Source: Acestrorhynchus altus (Eukaryota; Chordata; Actinopteri; Characiformes; Acestrorhynchidae). Taken from it: a stretch of DNA of 64,000 nucleotides. The notes under the pieces are model-generated. The model made no database searches and was not told where the DNA came from. It saw only the letters and a program-made list of their open reading frames with translations. The stretch is from the NCBI GenBank assembly GCA_034509495.1, contig CM067515.1, positions 19,062,620 to 19,126,619 of the forward strand, in the 5' to 3' direction. Made by a program: the position numbers and the translations under genes. How positions within the stretch are numbered: position 1 is the stretch's first letter; each line of letters starts with the position of its first letter. This document shows, piece by piece, positions 33,030 to 43,890 of this stretch.

Positions 33030-33530
33030 GAGTATTGTTAAACCCCTTTCATGCTAGTTCATCCAAGGTTCTTTTAGTGTTAGTTCTGTATAGAGCCAAT
33101 ACATCTAGTTGAATAAGTGAATGGTTCTTTGCCTGTTTTTGTGTCTATGTGGTTGAGACCTTAGGTATATATATTTTTAAATTTTGTCCCAATTTGAAAG
33201 TGCCAATTACTCAACCCATTAGGATTCTCCTCCTATCACATAATATGTCCCAGACACTAGGAGGGTGAAGACAAACACATGCTTTCTCTGATACATGTGA
33301 ACTTAGCTTCTGCCTCTTGCATCATTGCTGGGCAGCCAACATGCTTGGAGGAAGGTTTTGAAATTTGGTTTGGTGCTATACAGAACCACCTACAAAAGGT
33401 TTTCCACCAGTCAGAAGAGCCCTTCCAACCAGGCATTTAGGCATTCAAAGATTACTTTGAATTGTCAGCTTTTATATGGTACCAGTGGCTTTACTAAAGA
33501 ACACTTAAGAATTTTTCAACCGTGACCTGA
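33030..33530. mobile_element. GGTTCTT-rich repeat, copy 2, split by a SINE
   Basis: CCAAGGTTCTTTTAGTG and AATGGTTCTTTGCC lie on the left (33065-33135). GCTATACAGAACCACC, AAAAGGTTTTCCACC and TAAAGAACACTTAAG lie on the right (33375-33505). Between them is SINE-derived sequence (33175-33345), so the SINE landed inside an older element. Confidence 0.5.
33175..33345 (-). mobile_element. tRNA-SINE family, tail fragment
   Basis: The words TTTTGTCCCAATTTG, CTCCTCCTATCACATAATATG, GACACTAGGAGGGTGAAGAC and TGATACATGTGAACTTAGCTTC, read in reverse, match the tail of the SINE at 36315-36700 and the minus-strand copy at 41020-41300. The head with A and B boxes is missing. Confidence 0.6.
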
Positions 33531-33650
33531 ACATTAACCTTAGTGCACAAAAAAGAACGATTTTGCACTTTAAAGTGAAGTATGAACTACTCTGCTGTAC
33601 TAACATTATAGGTGAGTGCTGACTTTTCCATTCCTGAAAATATACCAATA

Positions 33651-33652
<2 letters not shown>

Positions 33653-33696
<44 letters not shown>
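33653..33696. repeat. (CA)n microsatellite
   Basis: About 21 CA units. Confidence 0.97.
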
Positions 33697-33699
<3 letters not shown>

Positions 33700-33839
33700 G
33701 CATGTGCGCACATGTCCACACACTCTGTGCAACTGATATTTATTGAAAGAGAACCAGGGTGCGATGGGGAGAAAGAGAAAATCAATGGCGGTTTCCCCAA
33801 CCCTGGCCTGGGGAGAGCGAAGAAAAAAACACTGCTAAA

Positions 33840-34095
33840 CTCCAGCCTAAGCAGTGAGCCTCCTTCTCATTGATTTTTTATTTAGCTCCCAGCAGCTCTG
33901 GCTCCTCGGTGGACCTGCATGCGCAGCCTGTCAGCCCAGGAGCCCGGGCCGTGGCGGAGCAGAGCACGGCGAGAACAGCCTGTTAACAGAATTAAACTCT
34001 TATTTAGTCTCTGTGGCGGGGAATACACACACACTGCCTGCAGACAAGACCTGACAGCACATCCCATTCACTCCGCTGCAAGACTAACACGTTGC
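33840..34095. promoter_or_regulatory. Candidate conserved non-coding element
   Basis: GC-rich first half with CpGs (GAGCCCGGGCCGTGGCGG) passing into CTGTTAACAGAATTAAACTC and TTATTTAGTCTC (33978-34012). High complexity, no repeat signature. Inference. Confidence 0.33.
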
Positions 34096-34385
34096 CAAAA
34101 AGCCTGAGTGTGTGCATATGTGAAGCCGTTGTGTTGCACACCAGGGGGTTGGGGGAGGTAAATGGGTGGGAGTAAACAAATCACTAGAGCTGTATTAACT
34201 GAGTGGTGGTCCTTTCAATGATGACATGGCTAAATATTAGAAGCAAGGTACTCCTTGGTCATACAATTCCAGGCAAACAGGTGAATTGGTATAGAACCAT
34301 CAGATTACGTATAGGCTCATTAAAAAATAAAACCACATTTATAGCCATTACTACAGGTTCAATAGGGATCACCTCTCCTCAATGA

Positions 34386-34575
34386 CAGTGTTTCTCAACC
34401 CATGTCCTAGCGGCACCCCTGCCCTGCACATTTTAGCTTTAACATACCCTGTACAACCTGGAAGGGCTTGTTAACAAGCTGATTAGTTGAATTAGGTGTG
34501 TTTTGAACAGAGCAATTTCTAAAATAGGCAGGGTAGGGGTGAGGGTGCCTCCAGGAAGAGGGTTGAGAAACACTG
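34386..34575. mobile_element. hAT-type MITE, complete copy
   Basis: A 190-bp element with a 15-bp perfect terminal inverted repeat: CAGTGTTTCTCAACC at the left and GGTTGAGAAACACTG at the right. The right flank CTCTACAG fits the hAT target consensus, but the left flank CTCAATGA matches it at only four of eight positions. Internal words (GCACCCCTGCCCTGCACATT, GGTGCCTCCAGGAAGAG) match the degraded copy at 12597-12774. Confidence 0.9.
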
Positions 34576-35048
34576 CTCTACAGTACTACTCCAAAATAGG
34601 TTTTGGCATTGTTATTTTTAAGGAACAAGTCCTTTACAGCTTGAGCTATTTTTCAGAAGGAAAATTTGGATTATTTATTATAAATATACCATAGATGTCA
34701 AATTCACTAACAAGGTTCACAAATGCAGTTCAGCCTGTGAGCTCTCTGCTTTGCTGAAAAACCTTTTAAAGGGCCCATATTCAACACTTTATGCCCAGTG
34801 TTTTACTTATTTATTTGTAAATGACTTTTGTTCTGATTCACTGTTTTATACTGTTCATCGATGTGACAGCACAAAAACACATCTACATATTTTAAACTGG
34901 CTAAAAATGTTGATTTCCATACATGTACCATACTATAGCCTGAAGATTAAATAGATCATGGGTATTAATCACGTTTACATATTACATGAATTACATTTGG
35001 TAGTGGGGACAAACATGGTAGTGCTCTGCAGTTTTTGCTTGATAGTCC
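34576..35048. other. AT-rich unassigned sequence
   Basis: No gene or named repeat recognised. Confidence 0.5.
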
Positions 35049-35555
35049 TTTAACTCCTAGCAATCAAGCTCTGCACTTTGTGGGCAGTTACCTGCTGTAT
35101 TCTAGGCTTCATATCTCAGGATCCGAGTAACCTACAGGCATGGTACATGTTCCATAACAAATTACTAATCATTCTAGTCATGGTCGATGAAAAATCAGCA
35201 AGCAATCCAGCTCAGAAAACAGCTAAATTATCAGCTGAATTAAACCCCAGTTTAAATGCCAAAGGCGCCTTTCAGTGCATGTTTACAGCTCTGTTCACAT
35301 GTACATGCTCAACTTGCATGCAGAATCTGTTTGATAAATGAGGAGGCTAATGATGTCATTATCCCTGATATTGGAATCAAGAGTAAAATAAAGGGGCTGT
35401 TTGTTCAATTTCAAATTTCAGAATAAAAGTCCAGAGAAGTGATGATACTGATACATATATAAAATGCAAATAATAAAGGACATTCAGTTTTATTTTTTTT
35501 TTTTTAGCATTTTCAATTTCAAACAGGATTTCTGAGATGTAAAGTTCTTTTGTCA
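35049..35555 (+). mobile_element. TTAA-bounded MITE family, copy 3
   Basis: It begins TTAACTCCTAGCAATCAAGC (TTAA 35049-35052) and continues CTTTGTGGGCAGTTACCTGC, TATTCTAGGCTTCATATCTC, CCAGCTCAGAAAACAGCTAA and GAATAAAAGTCCAGAGAAG in family order. The right part ends early, near AAAGGATTTCTGAGATG-like sequence, without the second TTAA. Confidence 0.8.
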
Positions 35556-35569
35556 TTGTAAGAAAAAGA

Positions 35570-35785
35570 AGGGGCCTGGGGTTGTGGGTTCCATTCCTGC
35601 TTACCTGCTAGATTAAAGTGTGAGTGTGAATATAACTGTGTTTAGTACCCTGCAATGGACTGGTGCCCTGTGCAGGGGTAGTTCTGTCTTGCATCTGATA
35701 ACTTCAGGTTGGATCCGGTTGGATCCGCAAACCTATTCAGCAAGAAGTGGGTAAGAAAATGACTGACTGACTGACTGACTGACTG
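35570..35785 (+). mobile_element. SINE tail with (GACT)n
   Basis: TGTGGGTTCCATTCCTG is B-box-like. The body follows with CCTGCAATGGACTGGTGCCC, TGTGCAGGGGTAGTTC and GGTTGGATCCGCAAACC, the tail wording of a common teleost SINE. It ends in six GACT units (35761-35785), probably grown from the SINE's short tandem tail. Confidence 0.65.
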
Positions 35786-35789
35786 GTCA

Positions 35790-36310
35790 AATTCATGCAA
35801 ATATTTAAATTGTTTTAATATATTTATTTCATAGCCTGAAAAACCAAGTCTGTCACAATAACTTTTGTTAATGCAGCCACTGCTGATGAAACTCACAGCT
35901 AAAATGGGTTTTAACTGACAAAGTCTAAACATAATAGTGTGGAATACAGTTTTACTGCTGTTGTCTTTCAGACACCTTGTATTCCAATGCAAACTATGGG
36001 GAAAAGTACTGTTGAGTCTTGGCAATGAATTCCAGGTACCAGGGACCAGAACCAGTTCAAAAGTGACTGGCACACATTCATATGCAGCAGCACTTCACTT
36101 GACTTAGATTAAGCCTTTACTCTTCCAGCACTGTTAGCATCTGATTTATAGAGACCAAGCTACTGGATAGAAACTGGACATAAATGAACTGGGGTTGAAA
36201 TGGAGTGCTTAATGTTTGTACATGACTGCCTTAGTGATTGGAAGAAACAGAACAACGTTCTAACACAATCACAATCAATCTTATGGCCATGTCATATCAT
36301 AAGAGATGAG
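35790..36310. other. Unassigned non-coding sequence
   Basis: No gene or named repeat recognised. Confidence 0.5.
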
Positions 36311-36314
36311 ACCA

Positions 36315-36700
36315 TGGGGTTCAGAGTGGCTCAGCAGAGTAATGCGCTAGCACTTGGATCACAGGTTGGAATCCTGGATGCTGCTTCCCATCAGCTGCCA
36401 GAGTCCAAGAGAGCAATTTGGCCATGCTCTTTCTGGATTATTAGATAGCACTATCCCACATCACACCCATTGCGATGCAGGTCAGCACAGGCATCTGTTA
36501 GCCATGGTATCTGAGCTGGGAACTGGCACTTTCCTCTGAGTGCATTGGCTACCCAGCAGTGATACAGTGTCCGCTGTTTGAAAAGAGGCAGGAGCTGGCT
36601 TCACATGTATCTGAGGAACATTGTATGTGATAGGAGTCCAAGGAGGGAAGAGCCCTAACAGGTTTGGATAATCGCTAGTTCCAAATTGGGGGGAAAATTG
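36315..36700 (+). mobile_element. tRNA-derived SINE, fullest copy of a local family
   Basis: A-box-like TGGCTCAGCAGA (36327-36338) and B-box GGTTGGAATCC (36364-36374) form a polymerase III promoter about 37 bp apart. Body words are CAGAGTCCAAGAGAGCAATT, CAGGTCAGCACAGGCATCTG and TTAGCCATGGTATCTG. The tail has TGTGATAGGAGTCCAAGGAGG and CCAAATTGGGGGGAAAATTG. Relatives lie at 33175, 41020, 45595 and 58870. Confidence 0.75.
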
Positions 36701-36899
36701 GGACCTACTTTATTGACCAGGTGTAGGTGTATGCACATGGCAGTATATGCACATGGGCACAAGGAGGATGGTGATGAACACTGCTGGTTGTCAGTACTGA
36801 GCTCTGTAAACTGCTGACTGCCGACTCCATGTCATTTTTAATTTGCGTCTCGGCCTCACCTTCACTTAAACCAACAGTTTTGGTCACACATACTTCCCG

Positions 36900-37170
36900 A
36901 TGTTACTAAATGTGTGCAAAGACAAAACGCATGATAATGAGGGCAGTACCCATAAACACGGATGGACGCACAAATGCACACATGTGTCTTGAAATAGTGT
37001 TGCGCTGCCAATACACTTCACGCTCAGCCGTGCTACGTGGTGCGTTCCCCCTAAGGATTACAGGTCTAGCTGGTGTAACTGCTCCTTGGTGTATGGCTGC
37101 TGTTGTGCTTAGAACAGCAACATAATTTGCATTCACACAGCTCCTAATATATACAGGTCGCCGACCCACA
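36900..37170. other. Unassigned CpG-containing block with an 87-codon open frame
   Basis: The minus strand is open from 37169 to 36906 and codes for a sequence with no domain I recognise. The DNA keeps CpGs (GGTCGCCGACCC, CAGCCGTGCTACG) and is more complex than its surroundings. It may be a decayed repeat or conserved non-coding DNA. No splice sites support an exon. Confidence 0.25.
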
Positions 37171-37316
37171 GTGTGTGGGGTTAGGTTAGAGCATGGTGTG
37201 TGTGTGTGAGTGAGTGTGTGTGTGTGTGTTTGTGTGTCTGAGGCTTGTTAAGGAGCTGCACTGCACAACCCGCCTGCCAACTGTCTGCATCCCACTGCAG
37301 CCACACATACACACGT

Positions 37317-37318
<2 letters not shown>

Positions 37319-37381
<63 letters not shown>
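37319..37381. repeat. (CA)n microsatellite
   Basis: About 31 CA units; a separate (TG)-rich stretch lies at 37194-37238, so the pair is inverted around an 80-bp spacer. Confidence 0.97.
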
Positions 37382-37382
<1 letters not shown>

Positions 37383-37760
37383 TTTGGCCTCTCAGGATTA
37401 GCGATAATGAGCATGCCAAGTGTATTTATTCTATTTTCAGATTAAATAGCGTAAAACATGTTTCCTTTCTTTGACAGAGCCAATTAACTCGCTGTGTACT
37501 TGTGTAGCTTCTGCTGAGTGCTCATTGTGTGATGCTATGAATTGATTTTGAGTGTGCAGATGTGTGTGTATGTGTGTGTTTTGTATAGACTCAATATGTT
37601 GTTTTTTTTTTTATTTTTTGCCTTGACAGATTCTGTGTAGGATATGAGCCGAATTTGAAGTTTTAGAATGCGTAGGTTCACTAAGCGATGATTGTTACAG
37701 TAATGCTCACTTCAATGAATGACTAATAAAAAGCTAATTAGCAGCAAGTAGGCAAGAGTC
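37382..37760. promoter_or_regulatory. Candidate conserved non-coding element
   Basis: It directly follows the (CA)n array. Contains GGATTAGCGATAATGAGC (37394), CAGATTAAATAGCG, AGCCAATTAACTCGC (37480) and, further right, AAAAGCTAATTAGCAGC (37727-37743). Dense homeodomain-type cores in high-complexity sequence; a (TG)n and a T-run interrupt it at 37560-37615. Inference. Confidence 0.4.
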
Positions 37761-39100
37761 TGTAGCACTTCTACACTCTATGAGCACTGGCCAGTAAGCA
37801 TTAGTGCCAGTGTTTTAGCACGTGAGAGAATGGGATTCAATGTGCTTTTGGAAGAAGGATCAGCAGTGTCTAGTGTGAGGCTTGCAAATCACTCCAGACC
37901 TGATGGATCAGGGCTTTTTTTGTCCTCACAGTGCCCATCTGAGCAGAACCAAGCAGAGCAGCGAGGAGCTCAGGGACTGACCTTTTAGAAATTCAACAGA
38001 CTCCACTGCAGCCCACCTGCAAAAGCTGAATAATATCCCCTCTGTCCAGAGAGTCAGAGACAGAAGAGACAAGGACGTCACTTTTTTTTTTGATGCCCAT
38101 GGAATGAATTTTTCTTTGTGGTTGCAAAAAGATTTAAAATCTAATGGTACAGTAAAATAAGTAAGCAGTGAAATTTTATGTTCTTATCCTACACCTTAAT
38201 ATCAACCTTACTGTTCCCTTAACCCTAACTTTAACCTTAGTAAAATGGCACATTCTTAGCATGTGCATAACTTTTCACTTATTAATTCCATCGTCATTTG
38301 CTCCAAAACAGTAACAAGCTGCATGCTTTTTACCATTCGTCTTTGGTCAACCTCACAATCCTTGGGTCATAGTGTCAGCACTTTAGTCCACTGAGCCATG
38401 CAGAGCAACTGTTTTCCATTTCTAACTACTTACTGAAATCTGGTTAGACAGCAACTCTTATTTACAACCAGTGTTGTATCTACAACTCTCAGAAAAGCCA
38501 TTTTACAAGCTGCTTGTAAAATCCCCCAAAAATGAAATAGTTCATCCAATGGGAGAGCTCAGCTGGTTGTACCTACCTAGGTACTTAAAGAAAAAGAAAA
38601 ATCTGTTTGCCAGGACAAAATGTAACTCTTTGTTTGACAGCCAAAACTTACCAGTGAGTAGAACCTGTACTGTAATATGTGCCTAGTTTAAATACAAGCA
38701 TCATTCTGTTGAATACAAATGAACAAAAAAATCAGACATGCATTTTCAAAAAATTATTCAGCCTTGTCTGAAGGTCTAGAAGGCCCTGAGAGTTCACCAT
38801 TGGTTATTACATATAAATTGTTTATGATACATTCATTTGAATTGAATAAAAAACACATTTTCTTCCTCTTACAATGGTAAACTGAATTGTGATATACCAC
38901 TTAAATATGTTTAATGAAAATTATTGTTTTTTAGTGATAATCTGGCTTAGTTTTAGAAATTACATCATGACATCATATTTTTGTCTTTCACTTTTACATT
39001 TGACACTGTTTGTGTTGCAGTAAATTACAAGTGGACACCAACTCTGCTGCTGGAAATCCACCTTCTACTAATTAACAGAAGACAAGTCCATTTTTGTTTG
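37761..39100. other. Unassigned non-coding sequence
   Basis: No gene recognised. A CCTTAACCCTAACTTTAACC-like stretch at 38216-38236 is reminiscent of telomere-like words inside fish repeats, but no array is present. Confidence 0.45.
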
Positions 39101-39106
39101 GGACAG

Positions 39107-39300
39107 AACACAGAGAGAGAGAGAAAAAGAGAGAGGTGGTGGGGGAAAGGGGTAATCCAGTGAGAGAGCAGCTTCACTAATCCCCTCAGAGCACAGCGGC
39201 CCAGCCTGGGGCATACAGACCCCTAATCTTGCCTCCAGAGACCACCACCAACACTGCTGCATGCATACACACATGCGCACTGCATACACAAGTACACACC
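39107..39300. other. GA-rich tract and short unassigned block
   Basis: A (GA)-rich run (39111-39136) is followed by a GC-richer stretch (CCCAGCCTGGGGC inverted repeat near 39200). Nothing coding is supported. Confidence 0.4.
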
Positions 39301-39522
39301 TACACACATCCACACACAAAGTTCACATGTGTTGCACACAATTAATATGCAGCATTGTCTCTTAGTACAGAGCTAAAGTTCCAGAATGAAACTAAATCAC
39401 AGCCTTTTTAATGGACTGCGCTGGACTGCGCTGTGACATTACATGTACTTTTCAAGTGGCCTTCAAGAAATTTGTTTGGGAAAGGATGCTCTTGCTGTTT
39501 TCCTGCAGGAATGCTTCACTGC

Positions 39523-39541
39523 AGTGTGTGTGTGTGTATGC
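39523..39541. repeat. Short (GT)n
   Basis: GT run with TATG interruption. Confidence 0.8.
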
Positions 39542-39781
39542 GTGTTTGTGTGGATCTATGTGTGTATGTGGCTGCGTATTCGGCTGACTGAGCAGATGAC
39601 TGCTTGTACAGATTTGTCAGATATGTGTATGGCTGGTCCATGGAGAGGCGAGGGTGAGATGGCGCTGACATGTGTCCGACAGCAAGCCCTGTGCTGGGCC
39701 CCGCTCACACACTTCACTGCCCAGCCTCCCTGGTGCCACATACATTATGGAGCAGGGCCACAGACACCACCTGGTATAATG

Positions 39782-39855
39782 GTGTGTGTGTCTGTGTGTC
39801 TGTGTGTCTGTGTGTCTGTGTGTCTGTGTGTGTGTCTGTGTGTCTGTGTGTCTGT

Positions 39856-39909
<54 letters not shown>
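39782..39909. repeat. TGTGTGTC-octamer array passing into (TG)n
   Basis: The first 80 bp are a higher-order tandem of an eight-base unit, TGTGTGTC, repeated about nine times with two 10- or 12-base variants. The rest is pure TG. It looks like a TG array in which a C substitution was spread by slippage. Confidence 0.95.
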
Positions 39910-39910
<1 letters not shown>

Positions 39911-40220
39911 GCATGGCTGTGTAGGAGCATATGCATATGTGTGTTTGTGTGTGTGTCTGTGTGTGTGTACTAACCATGTACCATGACATCCCACTTTCAA
40001 GCGCCATCCACCGTGTAGAGTCACAGTCAGTCTGTTATAGGATAGTTCATTACTAGCTTATTAGAAACCAATGCATGTTCGTATATATTTTTTTCATTAT
40101 GATGACTATATCCAGCTTATTTTTCATTGGTCTAGAGACACGTCACATCAGATATTTTTATTTTAAGAAGATCATTGTCTACTTTAAGTTGTAATAATTA
40201 ACTGAATGTGGATAAAAAAA
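39910..40220. other. Unassigned non-coding sequence
   Basis: Short TG-rich tail, then AT-rich sequence. Nothing recognised. Confidence 0.5.
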
Positions 40221-40224
40221 GCAA

Positions 40225-40482
40225 ATGGCAAAGTGCTCCTTCCTTCTCATTTTCCTATTATAACCCAATATCTGGGTAGTGACATCATTAGCCCTGCCCC
40301 ATTTTACTGATCAGTTGAAGTCTACATGCAAGTTAAGCATGTAATAAAGTCAAGATAGTTCATCTCACAATGATGATGGTTAGATAAGTTAAGTCCTGTA
40401 GTTTGATTTGATGTAGGTTACTCTGTTGCTGAGATATGAAGCCTAGAAAACAGCATCTTGGATATTGGGTTTTAATAGTTAA
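40225..40482 (-). mobile_element. TTAA-bounded MITE family, copy 4
   Basis: Ends TGGGTTTTAATAGTTAA with TTAA at 40479-40482. Contains GATATGAAGCCTAGAAAACAG, CAATATCTGGGTAGTGAC and TTACTGATCAGTTGAAGTC in family order. Short and internally deleted; the other end is lost. Confidence 0.75.
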
Positions 40483-40489
40483 TTTATTA

Positions 40490-41015
40490 AGATATTGTAG
40501 ATGTAGTTAAATGTATTGCTGTCTAAATTAATGTGTTAACGCCTGATTAATCTGAAGACTCATTTTTAAACACATTTAAGTTTGGCCCATCTTCAAAAGT
40601 TGTTGATGACTATGGAGGTGTTCTCATATTTTGAGCTGTGAGCTGCTGTGCAGAGTTAATTTTCTCCATTAAAACTTCTTTGTTTGAGCTTCATCATTTT
40701 TAATGCTAATGCTCTCCCTGTAGCTTTTTACACAGCAAATGAAGATCATAATTCATAAAATCTATAATGAGATATTATAATATATTAAAAAGCAGTTTCC
40801 CCTTGACAGTTTCAAAGTAGTACTACTACTTTCATTTGTGATTAATCACAGACTATTGTTGAATCGGTTGACACCACTAATATAAACACCATTCAAATGT
40901 ACTGGTCTTACATTGATTCTTGTATTTTACATTTAAATATTGATTAAAGCTTCAGACCTTAAAATGAAAATGAAAAGTGTAATTAATTCAATTACTTTTA
41001 AAAATGCAACAAGCC
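40490..41015. other. AT-rich unassigned sequence
   Basis: No gene or named repeat recognised. Confidence 0.5.
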
Positions 41016-41019
41016 CCCA

Positions 41020-41300
41020 ATTATTCCAATTTTATCCATAATTGGAAGTACCGCTAACCCAACACTTTTAAGAACTCCCCTCCTTTCACATACAATGCTC
41101 TTGACACTAGGAGGGTGAAGATGTGTTCGGAAGCATTTATAAACTGTGATACAAAAGCTAAAAATATCTGTGATGTGAGGCGAGAGAGTGCCATCTACCC
41201 ACCCATAGCATGGCCAATCTTGTTCTCTGTGACAGGGCAGCCGATGACCCAGGATTCAAACCTGTGATCACCGGATCAGTGCTATTTGTACTGATATGGG
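41020..41300 (-). mobile_element. tRNA-derived SINE, minus-strand copy
   Basis: The inverted B box GGTTTGAATCC lies at 41252-41262, followed on the minus strand by TGGGTCATCGGCTGCCC, GATTGGCCATGCTATGGG and a tail with CTAGTGTCAAGAGC and CCAATTATGGATAAAATTGG. It matches the family at 36315-36700. Confidence 0.65.
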
Positions 41301-41304
41301 GATC

Positions 41305-42465
41305 CAGTATGATACATGTAGTCACACAGAGTCACACTGCAATTAGGTTAAATACATTAATTTCCCAAGCACACATGCCATCCTGGAACTTTAAGCTGTA
41401 CACCGTTGCATTTGCATGGAACTGTAGTGGATTTAGAAGTATCGCTATGGTAACTGTAATCTTTTTTGCCCATCCGCCACCCACACCCCTCCTGCTCCAC
41501 TCCCTCCTCCTCTCTCTCTCTTTCTGCAACATGTAAGTGACTCATATGGTCCGTCTTTATTCTGCTTATTTTTCATCTCTCACTGTTCTGTTTTAAAGTG
41601 ACATGACTGAAGATAATGTATTAAAATATTTGTCATGAAATCAAAGTGAAATGGATGAAGACGGTGTGTTGGTGGGACAGTTTTATGTGTGTGAACACAC
41701 ATCTAGCATGCAACTTTTGGATGCTACTTTTACTGCTCAATTCACTACAGACTGTACTGACTTCTGACTACCTCAGAGGCAGCAATACCACACTAGATCG
41801 AACAAACTGTAACTTGAATTACTGTCTGCTTAAATTAAAATATTCTTAGTGTAGTCTAACCAAACATGTCCAAACTGCACTGAGAATATGTCTATTGTGT
41901 CCTGTTCCACTCCTAATAGAGTGTAGGAGCATTGTGGATACAGCAATTTATGGCCTACTTGCTCCACAAAAAACTGAATTACCTTCCAGATAGAGATTCA
42001 TACCAGAACAGTAAAAACTAGGCTGTGTCTTTAGTTGTTGAAGAAAACAAATGTCTTGGATACAAGATGGTCATTATATTGTCTCTATTTATAAAGATGC
42101 TGGCCTTGACCTTCATCATGTAGTTAAATTAGGGTCTGAGTTTTTCTTCTTGCCCTTTCCATGGCAAAAGATTGCTCTCAATGAGGAGGACCACTGTTGG
42201 GCTGGTAATAAATGATTTTATTTGGAGGGCTAATGAAAACATCCAGAACTATGGTCTTCAGCCTTGAGAAACATCTACATGGGCTGTGAGGTAGCCCATG
42301 CAGCAAGTCCTACTCCACATATCCAAGTGGAAGCACAAAATCCCGGATTTCAAAAGAAAAGAAGAAAGAAGTTTTCATACCAAAGAATTTATATTAAGTT
42401 TTTTATAACAAAGATTTGAGTTTCTTTCATTCCAGCCTTAAAAAATGTGGTACCATCTTGATTCT
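41305..42465. other. Unassigned non-coding sequence
   Basis: No gene, RNA or named repeat recognised. Confidence 0.5.
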
Positions 42466-42469
42466 TTAT

Positions 42470-42640
42470 GTCTTCCACCTGAGAACAGAGAGCGCTCCAG
42501 AGCCGACTGGGATCAGTGAGGGGGGAGATCAGACAGCCCTGCCCAGCAAGGGCTCACTCTGCTGGGGGCTATGCTCCAGGCTATCCACCTCATCTCCTGG
42601 GCTGACCTTGGCTCGGCTTGGCTAAAGCGAGTGCCATCTG
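42470..42640. other. GC-rich high-complexity block, possible regulatory DNA
   Basis: Contains AGAGCGCTCCAGAGCCGAC and tandem GGCTTGGCT-like words. No coding frame with splice support and no repeat signature. Weak candidate for conserved non-coding DNA. Confidence 0.22.
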
Positions 42641-42891
42641 AACCAGGATTGGAATGAAGTATGCTGGCAATGTGTAGTGAGCTGCTTGGACTGTTCAACA
42701 TAGTAAACCTGCTGATTATATTGGTTAGTGGGCACAGTGTAGTAAGTCTTCTGGGTGCCATAGAGGAACAGCACAAAGAATGAAGAACATATAAGACTGG
42801 GTAAAGGAGGGATATAAGGAATAACTCTGAATGGTGAATTGCACAGACACCTAGTTGTAGGGCAGAACACATATTTTACTGACTGCAGATA

Positions 42892-42979
<88 letters not shown>
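42892..42979. repeat. (CA)n microsatellite
   Basis: About 44 uninterrupted CA units. Confidence 0.98.
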
Positions 42980-42981
<2 letters not shown>

Positions 42982-43124
42982 CCAGTCTGAGCCTGCTAGG
43001 GTGAGTAGGATCGATTTTGTGTTTAGGTTTGCTAAGATTGATTTTTCTGCAGGTTCATGGATCACTCTCACTGCCTACAGTTTGGCACCACCATCTGTAA
43101 TGACTGGGGCTGGCAGGATGAGCG

Positions 43125-43640
43125 AAGGAGCAACTGAAAGAGAAAGAAAGACTGAAAGAGATAGGCAGAGGAGAGAGAGAGAGAGCATGAAAGAGTGAAG
43201 GAAAAGTGGTAGAGTGTGAACTGAAGACAAAGGAAGAGAGAGGGAAGAGACTGAGGAAGAGAGGAAAAGAGAGGAAGAAGGAAGCAATAGAAAGACAGGT
43301 AGTGAGAGGTAGAGAGAGAGACCAAAGAGAAGAAAAGAACATGTGAAGGTGAGATGAGAGAAGAGACAAATGATGAAAAAGAAAGAGGAAAGGAGAGAGA
43401 AAGAGTAGGAGAGAGGAAAAGGATAGAGGGAAATAAGCTGATTGTGTGTGTGAGTGAAAGAGGATAATAGGGAGAAGAAAATGATAAAGGGAGAGAGAGA
43501 AGCGAATGGATGCCAGAAGGACAAAAATAAAGAGAAGCGAGACATAGAGAAACGAGCATTAGAAAGAAGGAAAAGAAGAAAAGGAGAGTGAGTGTAAGTG
43601 AAAGAGAAAAGGAGAGAGAAAGAGAAGGGGAGGGGTAGGA
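43125..43640. repeat. Purine-biased tract (GA/GAAA/GGAA)
   Basis: Roughly 500 bp in which the plus strand is overwhelmingly A and G, built from irregular AGAGAGA, GGAAAAGAG, GAAAGAAAG and GGAAGAGAG words with only scattered pyrimidines. Minus-strand open frames of nearly 200 codons across it are Ser/Leu/Phe-rich artefacts. Likely an aged, expanded GA/GAAA array. Confidence 0.85.
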
Positions 43641-43890
43641 CAGGAACAGTAGCAAAAGATTCTGGATGCATTATCAATTCTGGAATGGAGGAGGAGGATG
43701 GGAGAAAACGAGCAATAAGTGGGGAAATGGGACAGCGATCCCTTTCAAATATGATGTTGACTACTGATGAACTGAGTCTTTCACAATGTTTGCTTTCGGC
43801 ACAACCCTAATACTCGCAAGCCAATCACAATTCCTGCATAGAGCCAGCACAGATACAGCACTTCCATCCATTTAATTGTGTTGTGAAAGT

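Noticed and set aside
36327..36374. A and B boxes suggesting a tRNA gene
   Set aside because: The sequence continues into a multi-copy SINE body and cannot fold as a complete tRNA. The same applies at 21615 and 54008.
38216..38240. Telomere-like CCCTAA words
   Set aside because: Only two or three degenerate units, not an array.
39782..39860. Regular short repeats that could suggest a CRISPR array
   Set aside because: The unit is an 8-base TG derivative with no spacers, and the context is a vertebrate genome.
43068..43677. Two overlapping frames of about 200 codons on the minus strand
   Set aside because: They arise from the purine-biased tract, which lacks stop codons on its pyrimidine strand. 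No protein family features.
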